Of a stretch of 64,000 bases of DNA, positions 21,312 through 34,649 are shown piece after piece. The position numbers and the translations under genes are program-made. The DNA comes from Corbicula japonica (taxonomy: Eukaryota; Mollusca; Bivalvia; Venerida; Cyrenidae). The stretch is from NCBI GenBank assembly GCA_038501625.1, contig JAZAYU010000007.1, positions 2,521,685 to 2,585,684 of the forward strand, read 5' to 3'. The notes beneath the pieces are model-generated. The model ran no database searches. It was not told where the DNA came from and worked only from the letters and a program-made list of their open reading frames with translations. The stretch's first letter is position 1. Each line of letters opens with the position of its first letter.

Positions 21312-24300
21312 TCGTTTCGTTCCGTTTATTTGGCAACTCGGCATAAACAATGCCTGTGGCCATTTACAATCAGAGAAAAATATGACCATGGCATACATTG
21401 AAAATACAGAAATGACCAAAATAGATATAAGTTTTACATAGAGAAGAGCCACGGTATAATACATACAAAGCTTACAATACTACTCACGTCATTTGAAATG
21501 ATTCAAAAACATTCAAAATAATTAATTATAAATAAGGAGGCAGCATTTTCTTCAAGGGTTCATATCAAATTTACAGTGTGAAAGACATGTATTTTATACA
21601 TACAAAGCCTACAGCATTACACACATGGCTTGATTAAAATCAAAACAATTCAAAACAGTTAGGATTAAGAATTTTCTTCAAAGGTCTCATTTCTCAATTT
21701 ATTACATTTTTAATATATTTTGCTAAATGTATAACTCTTTTCTTATAAGTAATTGACATTATTGAAATAAATGTATTAAGAGACGGTCATGATATAATTC
21801 CAAAATATATTTCACGAACATCTCTGTACAGCGGACAACATAATACGAAATGATATTCTGTGTCTGTTATATTAGTAGAACATACTTTACATAATTATAC
21901 GATTTTCTCTTTGAGTTCCAATAAGACTACCCAACTCTATTTCAATATTATGCGAGTATAGTGTAAATCGGGTGAGTTGTATACATAATCAATTTATTAT
22001 TTTTATAATGAGAAAGGTAATCTTCAAATCAAAATGGTTTCTTACATTTTCTGAAAATGGTTAAAATTTATTTCAATATAATTATTTAACAAGTGTCAAA
22101 ATCGCAGTTTTTAATCATTTAGACCAGCAATTGTTATTATTTCCATTAAGTTGATCAATAATAATATTATGCATTGGCGAATCAGAAACGTTTACTATTT
22201 CAATCCAATATTTCAGCGTTCTTTCTTTCATAATAACTGAAAAACGGAATCTACCCGATTCTCCATAAGTTAAGTTAGGGGTTTGCTGGCGGACTCCTAA
22301 GACACATTTACAAAATTTTATCTACCAATTTTTGTAATGTCATAAATTCCCCATACTTCAGCTCTGTATAGAAGAATAGGTAACACCATTGAGTCAAAAA
22401 GGATAACATTGTGTTGACATCCAAATCTAGCCCTTTGAACAAAGATCACAAATTATTATAGGATCTTAGTGCTAATTCGTATAATGCTTTTACTGAAAAT
22501 GTAAAATTACCAGTGTAATTAAATGTTATTCTCATGTAGCGAAATTCGTTGACTATTTCAAGTTGCTAGCCATTAATAGTCCAATATAAGTTGTGATTCT
22601 GTTTGCTCTTTTCAAAAATGCATATTTTAGTTTTGTTAACATTAATTTTAAGTCCCTATTTTTCGGAATAATTATAAATACAGTTTAACTGAGATTGCAA
22701 TCTTTTTGGGTTCGTCGTTAAAAGAGCGATATCATCAGCAAAAAGTAAGATATACATAGACAACTATTCGAAATCGTTTTCAGTCATGGTACTAAATTCA
22801 ATCGACTGTTTAACGTCATTCATAAAAAAGAATAAAGAGCATTGGCGAAAGTGGCTCACTCTGTTTCAAACCAAATGATACATCAAAGAACTCTGAGCTT
22901 AACATTAGATGAAAGTTTAAAACATGACTTAACAACCGCATAGATATTTTTGATCATATTCAATATTTTAGAACTTATACCTATTTCTAAAAGTTTGATC
23001 CAAAATGCGTCTCTATCGACGGTATCGAAGGCCTTTTCATATTCATTAAAGGCACAATATAGTTAACTTTTTTTGCAAGTACTTTCTCTATAATTGAATG
23101 AAGTAAAAATATACAATCAGTAGTACTATAATTATCTCTAAATCCTGATTGATTTTCATTAAATTTATTTTCATTTTCACACCATTTATTTAGTCTTTCT
23201 GTAAGACAAAGTGAAAATATTTTGACATAATATTAACAAGAGTAATACCTCTATAATAAGATGCATTTGTAGGGTTTCTCTTCTTCTATATTGGCACTAT
23301 AGTACCCTTTCACCAAGACTCTGGATATACTCCAGTATCAAAATTTTTTTTAAAAAGTATCACAAGGTATGGGGAGATAAAATCATTGGCTTAAACGAAA
23401 AAGTCGGCAACATTGTTATCACGTTCACAACTCTACTGTCTTTTTAATCTTCAGACTACCTTTGAAATTCCTTCAGTAGTCAAAGTATTATCTAGTTCCT
23501 CACTTATTACATAATTATGTGTTTCAAAAAACTGTTGTTGGTATAAAACTTCATCATTACCATTTTCTATTACCAAAGTTTTAAATATTTTTAAAATGTT
23601 CTACAAAATCATTCATACGGATTTGAGAAGTATTAACATTATTTTTCTTGCTAAATTTTTTAATGCACTTTCAAAATTTTAGAGGATCATTTTACTCATT
23701 CTCGATAGTTTTGCCTTTTCCTTAGAATCAAAAGCATTTTATATCTTCTTTTTATTGAGCAAAATTCTTTCCTCAAGTTCAGAAAATTTAATTTATTCGC
23801 ATCTGATGGAAATAAGTGAAACATTATTTTTGCATCTAAACTGAACAAAAATAAAAAGTATCCACTTTTTATGCTTGTTTTTCCATTACCATATTTTCAT
23901 TTAACCAGGAACGCTTTGAATGGTGTTTAATTAGTTAATCTCAGTTGTTTTTGAGTAAAATTGTTCATGAATAAAAACTTCCACACCAAGACCTGAGGAA
24001 ATGCCAATTGAATAACAATTAATCATGACTTACAAAACACTACATATTCAATTTAAAGGGAGGTAATTGGAAATGGTTGGATTTTCCAACGTTGTTTATC
24101 GAGGACCAGTTGATTTATTTATGAAAATTTTGTGATTTTATTTATCCACAAAAGGTAGAGAACGTGATTTAATTCCAATAAATGTGAATATTTCAAAGAA
24201 TCGCCGACATTTTACTGAAACCCATATTATAATAAAGGGAAAGACAACTAAGTTGTGGCTGCAGATTTTCAAAAATACTTTATCCCTTTGCAATGATAAC

Positions 24301-26510
24301 AGAAAAACAAATGTGTACACATATAGAATTTTGAGTTTTCGTTTTCATATTTTATAAAATTTAATATAGGAAAGTGGATACTTTTTATTTTTGTTGAGTA
24401 TAGAAAACATCATTTGGCAAGTTTACATTCATCATTAAACCACAATGCTTTCCTCTTATTGTTAATTCTTTTGTTTGAAATAAAAGTTTTGCCATGTAAA
24501 TTAAATGCTATTTTATGTATAACAGAAGCAAAATTATTCACACAATTATCCAAATGTGTATCATCTTTACTTAATTTTATTATGAGTTCGTCAAAAAGTG
24601 TTTATTTTCAAGTAAAACTGCTTTAAGTACATCAGGATTTAAAGTCTTCCATACACTCTTCGTACATTCACCATTATCAGAAACTTGTCGTTTGAGATAA
24701 TAACACTCTAAAAAAAATTCAACAGGACAATGATCAGAATGATCTGTTATACCTAAAACAATAAAACTTGAAATCAAGGGTAGATTATTATCAGTTGTTA
24801 TTACATAACCAACAACACTGGCGGCAACGTTGAGATGAAAAATATTGTAATATGTTAAATTGCCCGTTTCTAGACGACCGTGTTGAATAATTAAATTATT
24901 TTTCGTTGTGAAGGTTCAACAATTTTAGCCAAAGTTATTCATTTTGCCATCTAGTGATCGGTGAACTGGTATATACACGCGATAATCGTTATTCGGTATG
25001 CTAACATGACGGTCAAGATTATGGTTTTCTAAAATATCAGATAGTTGACCTGTTCTAGAATTTAGGTCACTGGTTAAATACACATCGCCCTTTAAACTGT
25101 AACGTCTTACGTCAATACTTAACTGTTAAAAAATTCAAAATTGTACAATGGGGAATTTAAACTACAATAAACTGTGGAATCTTTAGGGGGAATGTAACAT
25201 GTACACATATAGACAATATTTACAAATCCTAATTTATCTTAATGCAATTTAAACAAAAAAAATTCATTATCTTTCTCACTTATTAGCAATATGTTATTAC
25301 TTTAGTCAGAATTAAAAAATATTATAACACCACCACTGTTACGTTTCGCTCTTTTGTTAGATTTAGGTCTATGACATCAAAAATTATCAAACCATGGAAT
25401 GTTAACATTCGACACTTTAGAACAACATGTTTCTGCAAACATCAATATATCATATTTTGATGCAAAGTTAATAAAATCACAGGCACTAAGTTTTGAAAGC
25501 AAACTCTGAACATTCCATAGGATGAATGTTAGCTGCTTCCCACAAGCTTCCTAATTGTCGGATTCATTGGGTGTTGCAGATGGCTTAAATAGCCTACCGT
25601 CAATATAGAGTTTGTCACTTTGGCCTCTTTTTCGCATCCTTGGCTTTTATTAGCTAAGGTTTGTGTGCCTTTCGTCTATCATGTATTGTCTTTAAAAACT
25701 GGTCACTAGATTTATTTATCCAATCCTTCCCTTTGTTGAGGAGTAACGATCTTTCTCAGATTTTGATTTTTATCAATATCTGATTGTTTTATAAGGATTT
25801 CATCATAAGTTTTGCTGCCAAACTTTTTTCAAGTTTCAATTTCCACGATTTGTTTGCTAGATTCGTGTACAATTCGTTCAATATCAGTAATTAATATATC
25901 CATACGGGTTAATTTCAGAGATATACCGGTTACTTGACTTTCTATTAAATCTAGCTTACTCAACCTTTTGTCAATCAAATTCAATTTGTCCAAAACGATT
26001 TTCATAAAATTTAGTGATATTACTGGCAGATGAAGATGCGAGGGCGGGGGTGGGAGTGGCGGAGGAGTAGAAACTGTAGAACCATTGAAGTTCTGGGGAT
26101 ATGGGTTATAATTCGCTGCTTGCCAAGGCGGTATATGCGAAAGAAAATTGTTTGCTGAGATGAATTCGGGATACTTGAGCTAGCGCACTGATCAGCCCTC
26201 ATTACCGTTACACATTTACCGGGTTTTATGTCCGTAAAATTGTGTTAACCTGAGACTTCTTTCTCTTGTGTTTTTCACGTCAAACATCAAACAATAAAAC
26301 AAAGAGTTTTCGCGGGAATCGAGATTTTTATACGAATATAAATTCCACTAGTGTCACGAAATAAATTAAGTCCACCAATTCAGAGAAATATCCAGCATAT
26401 GTTTTGATCAAATTTAGTTTATATGTTTTACACTTTTATGTTTTAGATCCATTTATTATGATAGAGAACAACATTTTCAATGTATGTCAGCCATATTGGT
26501 CACATGATGT
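21312..26510 (-). mobile_element. Non-LTR retrotransposon (LINE) nested in Penelope-like element, left arm
   Basis: Minus-strand copy of the LINE at 35967-40608, flanked by ATTAAT at 21306-21311 and 26511-26516. It is 5.2 kb here because of the 558-bp insertion at 23841-24398. The RT FADD motif is near 22732-22743. The 3' end carries the complement of AATAAACGGAACGAAACG (21313-21330). Heavily mutated, no full-length ORF. Confidence 0.85.
23841..24398. mobile_element. 558-bp TIR element inserted only in the left arm
   Basis: Inverted ends of about 28 bp: CTGAACAAAAATAAAAAGTA at 23841-23860 and CTTTTTATTTTTGTTGAG at 24381-24398, with one mismatch. The right arm at the equivalent point (about 38080-38090) reads straight through, so this is a filled site against an empty site. 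No transposase; non-autonomous. The target duplication is short and unclear, perhaps TA. Confidence 0.85.
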
Positions 26511-26516
26511 ATTAAT

Positions 26517-27830
26517 ATAGATTATACGTCACACTAAAAATACATTATTTGAAGCCTTATCAGCAGATTTTAAAACAAATCTGTTGTGAAAGTCTTGAAT
26601 ACTTTTTCAAATGACGAAAGTACAAACGAGGTCGAGGTGGTAATAAAGATGTGTTTCTTTAATAGAAGGATAAACGAGTATCAGTTATTTTGAATATTTG
26701 TTTTTTTTCCAGTTTGAAAGAGCATTAGGCTCAGCATGTTCTCGTTTACACCATTTATTGCAAAAAAGACTCTGCAATTTCCGCACGACATGTATTTAAG
26801 TCGATGTCCGATGGATTTCTATATTTCGGACCTTTTTAAATTAAATTGCGTATTCTAACGTCTTTGATACCATTTACTCACTCGTTAACGATGTGGCCGG
26901 CAGGTTGATAGCAAATTTTTGAATTTGAACAGTCTCGTCATTTTGGTGTATTTTCAACAATCTGTAAATCCGTGGTAATTTTGTTGTAATTGAAAATTGT
27001 GTTTCTAATTGGCTTGTTGTATTTGTGTCAAACGATGGGTGTTTTAGTATTCTTGAAATAATTAGGTATAGCCGATTCAACAATTTTATATTTAAATATA
27101 TTTAGAAGGTCAATAAAATCTATACCTTTATTTAAAAATGAAATGTTAAGGAAATGTCTTTGGTGGTCAGATTACTAGTCAATGTGTGGTCTGAGAACAT
27201 GCCGAGTGTAACAATGAGTAAGGCTAGCAACTTCAAAAAGTGGATGATTTCTTATAACAATATCATCGGCTTTCTTATCTACTTTCTGTAAACTTGATAT
27301 AGAACGAGAAGCCAAATGTGACAGCAAAGCGTGTCTATCAGAATGTTTTAAAATATTTAAAGGTCATGAATAGAACAAAATCACAACTCGATTTTCTCTT
27401 GGTGTTACCAATAGTCCTTTTTCGTGTGACCTCGAATTTTGTTTTCGTATTTCAAGCAAATCAAAAATGTCAAAATCAGGTGTTTTTTTTTAAATGTTGC
27501 CTTCTTGATAAACATTGTCACTTAAACCGAGTGGGTAAGGTGTTTGAAATTTTTGTATCCACATGTTCCGAAATAAGCCTTGCTTTAATTTTAAATGCTC
27601 ATGAAGCACTGTAATCGAATATAACTTTTTCAGCGGGTTGAATATTTACATGTTTTAAAGTGTGGCCTGATTGCTTGAAATTTTTATATAAAAATGTAGT
27701 GATTTCATAATTTTTTCTTATTTTAGAACAGTGCTGACTAAAACGTGTTTTAATGGGGGTACTGTTTGTCCAACATGATGAATTTCACAATTTAGGGCTA
27801 TCTAAAAATCTGTAGGATTGTTTAGAACTA
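26517..27830 (-). pseudogene. Penelope-like element, GIY-YIG-like region and RT N-terminus, left arm
   Basis: Mirror of 34650-35966 on the opposite strand. On the minus strand the order is: GIY-YIG-like block (near 27800-27440), linker with the DFIDLLNIF region, then the RT N-terminal part. It is interrupted at 26511 by the LINE. Short frames at 26874-27083 and others are pieces of it. The same stops and shifts as in the right arm show that decay preceded the palindrome. Confidence 0.65.
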
Positions 27831-27839
27831 TAATATCAT

Positions 27840-30800
27840 ATTTTTATGTAGATTTACAACTGATAATGAGCAGGTCATAACCTCACTCATAAAATAAGGA
27901 AAATCACATTTTTTCAAAACATATGTCTTAAATTACATGTTAATTATATGCTAGTTATATTTAATAAATGAAAATATAGCAAAACAATTCGATATTACAT
28001 CTAAGTATTTTGAAGTTAACTTTTTATTCTATGTTAGATTTTCTTCCATACTATTCAGGGTTCGCAATGAAAAATACTATCCAGGCAACATATATTTAAT
28101 AAGACATACTATAAACTTTAATAAATGTTCAGCTTCGGAATTTAGACTTATAACACGATATCTTATGTTCAATGCGTTTGCCTGCGCGAATATCTTTTGA
28201 GGATTTATGCTCTAAACAAGAAATTCGGGTCGGGCGTATACTAAAATAATTATCTCAGTTCAAAGGTATTTATTAGTTCACATTTTATATTTAAATGTAA
28301 CCATAGCAAGACTGAGGGAAGAATTTCAGTTTCAAAATAACCCGCTATATAAAGGTTTAAAATGATTCATAAAGACTCTAATGATGTTTTCACATCAGAG
28401 GTCAATACAGAAGAGTCATTTTGCTACATTTTTTCGTAATAAGGTAGATTTTAGATCCATACAATTGATATGCAGAAAAATACATCTGAAAATATTTCGA
28501 TAAATTCCTTTATTAAAATAATAATCATGTACTACATGGAAGTTAACTAGAAAGTCACGAGGAGGCGAGTTTCAAATAATTGTGCCGAGAGACGGACAAG
28601 GCGATCCCGACTTTTTGTTATCGGGTAAAAAATAAAGGTTATCAAAACTGTTCGGATTTATAATGGGTTAAACGAAAAATAACGAAAACAAGAAAATTAA
28701 ATTATCTCTTGTCAGGCATATAATGTACACATAACAGAAACACCTGGTATTATTAAATGCCTTTCGAGTAAGGTTTAAAACGTTTTTAAAGGAATACGTT
28801 TGGCTGGATTTAACCAGTACTATGTTATAAATCGTTACTTGTGCATCATTTTGACGTATGAAACTTTATTTTATGTTAAATATTGACAAGTTATCTCTTG
28901 TCAAAGATCCGTTATTTGCAAAATCGGCGGGCATCGATGATCGTCGCCATGTTTGTTCCCTTTTCGATGCGCGCACCTGCTAGTGACGTCATTTACACAC
29001 TTCCGGTTCGTATCGTTTCATTTTTATCATTCTCAACAATGGAATATTCATTTATTTAACAACTACATAATAGCCCATGATTTTGAGCCTGAAAAATCTG
29101 AAATTGAATTAGCCGAGATTGAAAGAAACTGCTTGTTATGCCACCATTAAATACAAAAGAATGCCGACAACAGTAGAACGTGTAACCCTATTTTCTCGTT
29201 TAAGAGTATGGAGTGAGGCCAGTCAAAGACCTAAATAGGTCTTTCGGCCAATATATAGGTGTAGAGCTTGTGATATTTTTTCCTGATCGACTTTGCAGAT
29301 TTTTTTTGGCCGAAATGCGTTTACTTCGTGAGATGGATACACGATGTCCTTAATTAAATTGGAGGTAAACGTTTGGCGATCTAGCGACATTGTTGTATGC
29401 GGCATCTGAAGCGATCTAATTAACCACTTTTTTTTATTTTGTATTAACAAATACCATTGACTTTTATATAAATGTTTTATATAGATCCTTAAAAATACAT
29501 TTTTCTTGAATTTATTATTCAACTGTCGAATAATACTTTTTGTCACTAAATTCACATAGTTTTGTTTTTCTCCTGGTGCAAAAATAATAATTATAATATT
29601 TAACCGTTACTCGACTTCAGGTGGCCCTCGCTATCAAAAGACACTAATATGTTTACTAATCGGGAGGCGGAGTTTACCCAGAAAAAAGTAGAGAAATCGA
29701 TCGTCATTGGCTAATTTGCTTTACCATAACGTTTTTGACCTGTAAATTTGATTTGCGACATGTAGACAGTGAAATACACAATAACTTTTTGACACGACGA
29801 TTTCAGGCCCGGTTTGATTGAGCTTGTTCATGGGTATTAATTAAAATGCATATTAATCCCTGCGCCGCTAAGCCTGGGGTTGAGTGCAACTTGGTACTTC
29901 AATACGAACATTTACTGTAAAATTGTATGTTTCTTTCTTAAATCTAATTATAAAATTTAATGTTGCACACTGAGTGGTATAGTATCGTTTTAACACGCAT
30001 GTCGCTAACTGATACGTTAATCTCACTAGCCAGCTTGCTCCGAAGAAGATCGGGTGACATATTAAAAAGGTGTGAAAAACTTAACTGACATACTTAATTT
30101 TAGAAAACGTGAGGGGACAATAGTAAATTCAATTTACATTTTTATACTAAAAGGAAATATTTCAATTTAGCGATCGGAGCCTCTAACATTCTCATTTAAA
30201 CACATTGTCTTTTAAATCCTAATTACCGATGCAATTACTTGAGCAAAATGTAAGATAAGAAGGTAAGAATACACAATACACTATAACATAATGTGAAATT
30301 TTCCTATTTTTGCTACTTTGCAAATATTTTTCCACAAACAGCGATGTTTGCATATAATTAATTTTGCCTGCTTTCAGCTCTGCGCGTATTCAAATTGAAA
30401 GGGAAGTGTGTAAATGACGTCACGCCTCGTTTTTATCTCTCGCGAGACAACGAGATGTCAACAATGGCCGCGCTCGTGCTACGCTTGAAAAAAACGATTA
30501 TCAGTGTAATTAAAAGTACGTTTTACAATTATCATATTCGTCGTCATCGATTGATTACGGTAATTGTGTTATTCAAAATATGTTTTATCATTTAAACAAA
30601 TGTTATAACCAGCCGAACGTATAGAATCTATAAATCAGAAAACATCTTTAAAATGTAGTACTCCGTTTTGTCAAACCTACTCATATTTCAGCCCTGAGTT
30701 TAGCATTTAACTGTCTCTAATTTTATTTACAGGGAATTTTTGTAAAGGTTCAATACATAGAATATGAAAAATTTGATTTCAGCTGATTCCTTTAGTTTTT

Positions 30801-31016
30801 GTGTCCTTACAACTTAACTATTCAAAGCAACAACCTTTTACTTAAGAGTTTAAAACTGGTCTGGAATTGTTCGTACGTTTTAACAATCTACGGAGAAAAC
30901 CATTTGCCTAAAAGTTTTGTTATGCGTGTATATTTTATATGTATTTATATGTATATTATTTGTATATTTTATGGGGCTGTCCCGACTAGCATTTCGGTTG
31001 CATCGTTCGAATTGCA
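27840..31016. other. Inner part of left arm, probable 5' region of the element
   Basis: No confirmed gene. It holds TGACGTCA at 28984-28991 and 30415-30422, each inside an inverted 21-bp word (TGACGTCATTTACACACTTC and its complement). There is a 110-codon minus-strand frame at 29223-29555 without recognisable domain (its right-arm twin is shortened by a frameshift). There is also a 65-codon plus-strand frame at 28953-29150 ending in acidic EPEKSEIELAEIE and CLLC. A diverged relative of this region stands at 58430-60410. Confidence 0.5.
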
Positions 31017-31388
31017 TATGCAATATAAATGAACAATAAGGTAACAATATTTATGAAACAGCTTTTTGTGTCGCCCTTTCGAAGAAATGGCGATACATAG
31101 GGACCGCTTTGTCCGTCCGTCGGTCCGTCGGTCTGTCACGAAAACTTAACGTCGGCTATAACTTTGCCATTTCTTAATATTTCTTTATCAAACTTGCAAA
31201 TTATATTGCTTATGACTACACGCTCGAGATGATGCCAAATTCTCAAGGTCACATTTGATGGAGTTATGCCCGTTTTTGTACTTGGATTTTTACACGAAAA
31301 CTTAACGTTGGGTATAACTTTGTCATTTCTTTATATTTTTACATCAAACTTACAAATTATATTCCTTATGACTACACGCTCATTGATC
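31017..31388. other. Palindrome spacer containing TCGCCCTTTCGAAG-family repeat
   Basis: The 372-bp non-paired centre. Most of it (31067-31383) is a plus-strand copy of the same mollusc-type repeat that borders the palindrome at 19285-19554. It includes GTCGCCCTTTCGAAGAAATG and two 147-bp unit fragments. The repeat is truncated at its 3' side, ending ACACGCTC before the right arm starts. Confidence 0.85.
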
Positions 31389-31395
31389 TGCAATT

Positions 31396-34300
31396 CGATC
31401 GATGCAACCGAAATGCTAGTCGGGACAGCCCCATAAAATATACAAAGCACTTTAAAATTATGTAGAATATATATATCATTCCAAGCAAGAATTGATGAAA
31501 AACGCGATATTTTTAACCCAGGTATAACATACCAATCATATCAATAGAATGCACAAATACACGCATAACAAAACTTTTAGGCAAATGGTTTTCTCCGTAG
31601 ATTGTTAAAACGTACGAACAATTCCAGACCAGTTTTAAACTCTTAAGTAAAAGGTTGTTGCTTTGAATAGTTAAGTTGTAAGGACACAAAAACTAAAGGA
31701 ATCAGCTGAAATCAAATTTTTCATATTCTATGTATTGAACCTTTACAAAAATTCCCTGTAAATAAAATTAGAGACAGTTAAATGCTAAACTCAGGGCTGA
31801 AATATGAGTAGGTTTGACAAAACGGAGTACTACATTTTAAAGATGTTTTCTGATTTATAGATTCTATACGTTCGGCTGGTTATAACATTTGTTTAAATGA
31901 TAAAACATATTTTGAATAACACAATTACCGTTATCAATCGATGACGACGAATATGATAATTGTAAAACGTACTTTTAATTACACTGATAATCGTTTTTTC
32001 AAGCGTAGCACGAGCGCGGCCATTGTTGACATCTCGTTGTCTCGCGAGAGATAAAAACGAGGCGTGACGTCATTTACACACTTCCCTTTCAATTTGAATA
32101 CGCGCAGAGCTGAAAGCAGGCAAAATTAATTATATGCAAACATCGCTGTTTGTGGAAAAATATTTGCAAAGTAGCAAAAATAGGAAAATTTCACATTATG
32201 TTATAGTGTATTGTGTATTCTTACCTTCTTATCTTACATTTTGCTCAAGTAATTGCATCGGTAATTAGGATTTAACAGACAATGTGTTTAAATGAGAATG
32301 TTAGAGGCTCCGATCGCTAAATTGAAATATTTCCTTTTAGTATAAAAATGTAAATTGAATTTACTATTGTCCCCTCACGTTTTCTAAAATTAAGTATGTC
32401 AGTTAAGTTTTTCACACCTTTTTAATATGTCACCCGATCTTCTTCGGAGCAAGCTGGCTAGTGAGATTAACGTATCAGTTAGCGACATGCGTGTTAAAAC
32501 GTATACCTCTCAGTGTGCAACATTAAATTTTATAATTAGATTTAAGAAAGAAACATACAATTTTACAGTAAATGTTCGTATTAAAGTACCAAGTTGCACT
32601 CGACCCCAGGCTTAGCGGCGCAGGGATTAATATGCATTTTAATTAATACCCATGAACAAGCTCAATCAAACCGGGCCTGAAATCGTCGTGTCAAAAAGTT
32701 ATTGTGTATTTCACTGTCTACATGTCGCAAATCAAATTTACAGGTCAAAAACGTTATGGTAAAGCAAATTAGCCAATGACGATCGATTTCTCTACTTTTT
32801 TCTGGGTAAACTCCGCCTCCCGATTAGTAAACATATTAGTGTCTTTTGATAGCGAGGGCCACCTGAAGTCGAGTAACGGTTAAATATTATAATTATTATT
32901 TTTGCACCAGGAGAAAAACAAAACTATGTGAATTTAGTGACAAAAAGTATTATTCGACAGTTGAATAATAAATTCAAGAAAAATGTATTTTTAAGGATCT
33001 ATATAAAACATTTAAATAAAAGTCAATGGTATTTGTTAATACTAAATAAAAAAAAGTGGTTAATTAGATCGCTTCAGATGCCGCATACAACAATGTCGCT
33101 AGATCGCCAAACGTTTACCTCCAATTTAAGGACATCGTGTATCCATCTCACGAAGTAAACGCATTTCGGCCAAAAAATATGTGCAAAGTCGATCAGGAAA
33201 AAATATCACAAGCTCTACACCTATATATTGGCCGAAAGACCTATTTAGGTCTTTGACTGGCCTCACTCCATACTCTTAAACGAGAAAATAGGGTTACACG
33301 TTCTACTGTTGTCGGCATTCTTTTGTATTTAATGGTGGCATAACAAGCAGTTTCTTTCAATCTCGGCTAATTCAATTTCAGATTTTTCAGGCTCAAAATC
33401 ATGGGCTATTATGTAGTTGTTAAATAAATGAATATTCCATTGTTGAGAATGATAAAAATGAAACGATACGAACCGGAAGTGTGTAAATGACGTCACTAGC
33501 AGGTGCGCGCATCGAAAAGGGAACAAACATGGCGACGATCATCGATGCCCGCCGATTTTGCAAATAACGGATCTTTGACAAGAGATAACTTGTCAATATT
33601 TAACATAAAATAAAGTTTCATACGTCAAAATGATGCACAAGTAACGATTTATAACATAGTACTGGTTAAATCCAGCCAAACGTATTCCTTTAAAAACGTT
33701 TTAAACCTTACTCGAAAGGCATTTAATAATACCAGGTGTTTCTGTTATGTGTACATTATATGCCTGACAAGAGATAATTTAATTTTCTTGTTTTCGTTAT
33801 TTTTCGTTTAACCCATTATAAATCCGAACAGTTTTGATAACCTTTATTTTTTACCCGATAACAAAAAGTTGGGATCGCCTTGTCCGTCTCTCGGCACAAT
33901 TATTTGAAACTCGCCTCCTCGTGACTTTCTAGTTAACTTCCATGTAGTACATGATTATTATTTTAATAAAGGAATTTATCGAAATATTTTCAGATGTATT
34001 TTTCTGCATATCAATTGTATGGATCTAAAATCTACCTTATTACGAAAAAATGTAGCAAAATGACTCTTCTGTATTGACCTCTGATGTGAAAACATCATTA
34101 GAGTCTTTATGTATCATTTTAAACCTTTATATAGCGGGTTATTTTGAAACTGAAATTCTTCCCTCAGTCTTGCTATGGTTACATTTAAATATAAAATGTG
34201 AACTAATAAATACCTTTGAACTGAGATAATTATTTTAGTATACGCCCGACCCGAAATTCTTGTTTAGAGCATAAATCCTCAAAAGATATTCGCGCAGGCA

Positions 34301-34640
34301 AACGCATTGAACATAAGATATCGTGTTATAAGTCTAAATTCCGAAGCTGAACATTTATTAAAGTTTATAGTATGTCTTATTAAATATATGTTGCCTGGAT
34401 AGTATTTTTCATTGCGAACCCTGAATAGTATGGAAGAAAATCTAACATAGAATAAAAAGTTAACTTCAAAATACTTAGATGTAATATCGAATTGTTTTGC
34501 TATATTTTCATTTATTAAATATAACTAGCATATAATTAACATGTAATTTAAGACATATGTTTTGAAAAAATGTGATTTTCCTTATTTTATGAGTGAGGTT
34601 ATGACCTGCTCATTATCAGTTGTAAATCTACATAAAAATA
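31396..34640. other. Inner part of right arm, probable 5' region of the element
   Basis: Inverted twin of 27840-31009. It has TGACGTCA at 32065-32072 and 33488-33495. Short open frames (32427-32615, 32928-33158, 33329-33526 minus) are not recognised. In the right arm the 32427 frame is open for 62 codons. About 75 bp at 31443-31530 have no counterpart in the left arm. Confidence 0.5.
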
Positions 34641-34649
34641 TGATATTAT

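Larger units (their letters stand above)
19555..31016. repeat. Left arm of 22.8-kb palindrome
   Basis: Every landmark in this 11.46-kb arm recurs inverted in 31389-42365. Paired coordinates sum to 61920 in the outer part, about 62480 in the middle and 62405 at the inner end. The two offset changes are explained by the 558-bp left-only insertion at 23841-24398 and a roughly 75-bp length difference near 30950 versus 31460. In stretches compared by eye the arms differ about once every few hundred bases. The outer limit is CATGTTTGTTATAAGTAGG (19555-19573), paired with 42347-42365; the next base outward no longer pairs. Confidence 0.95.
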
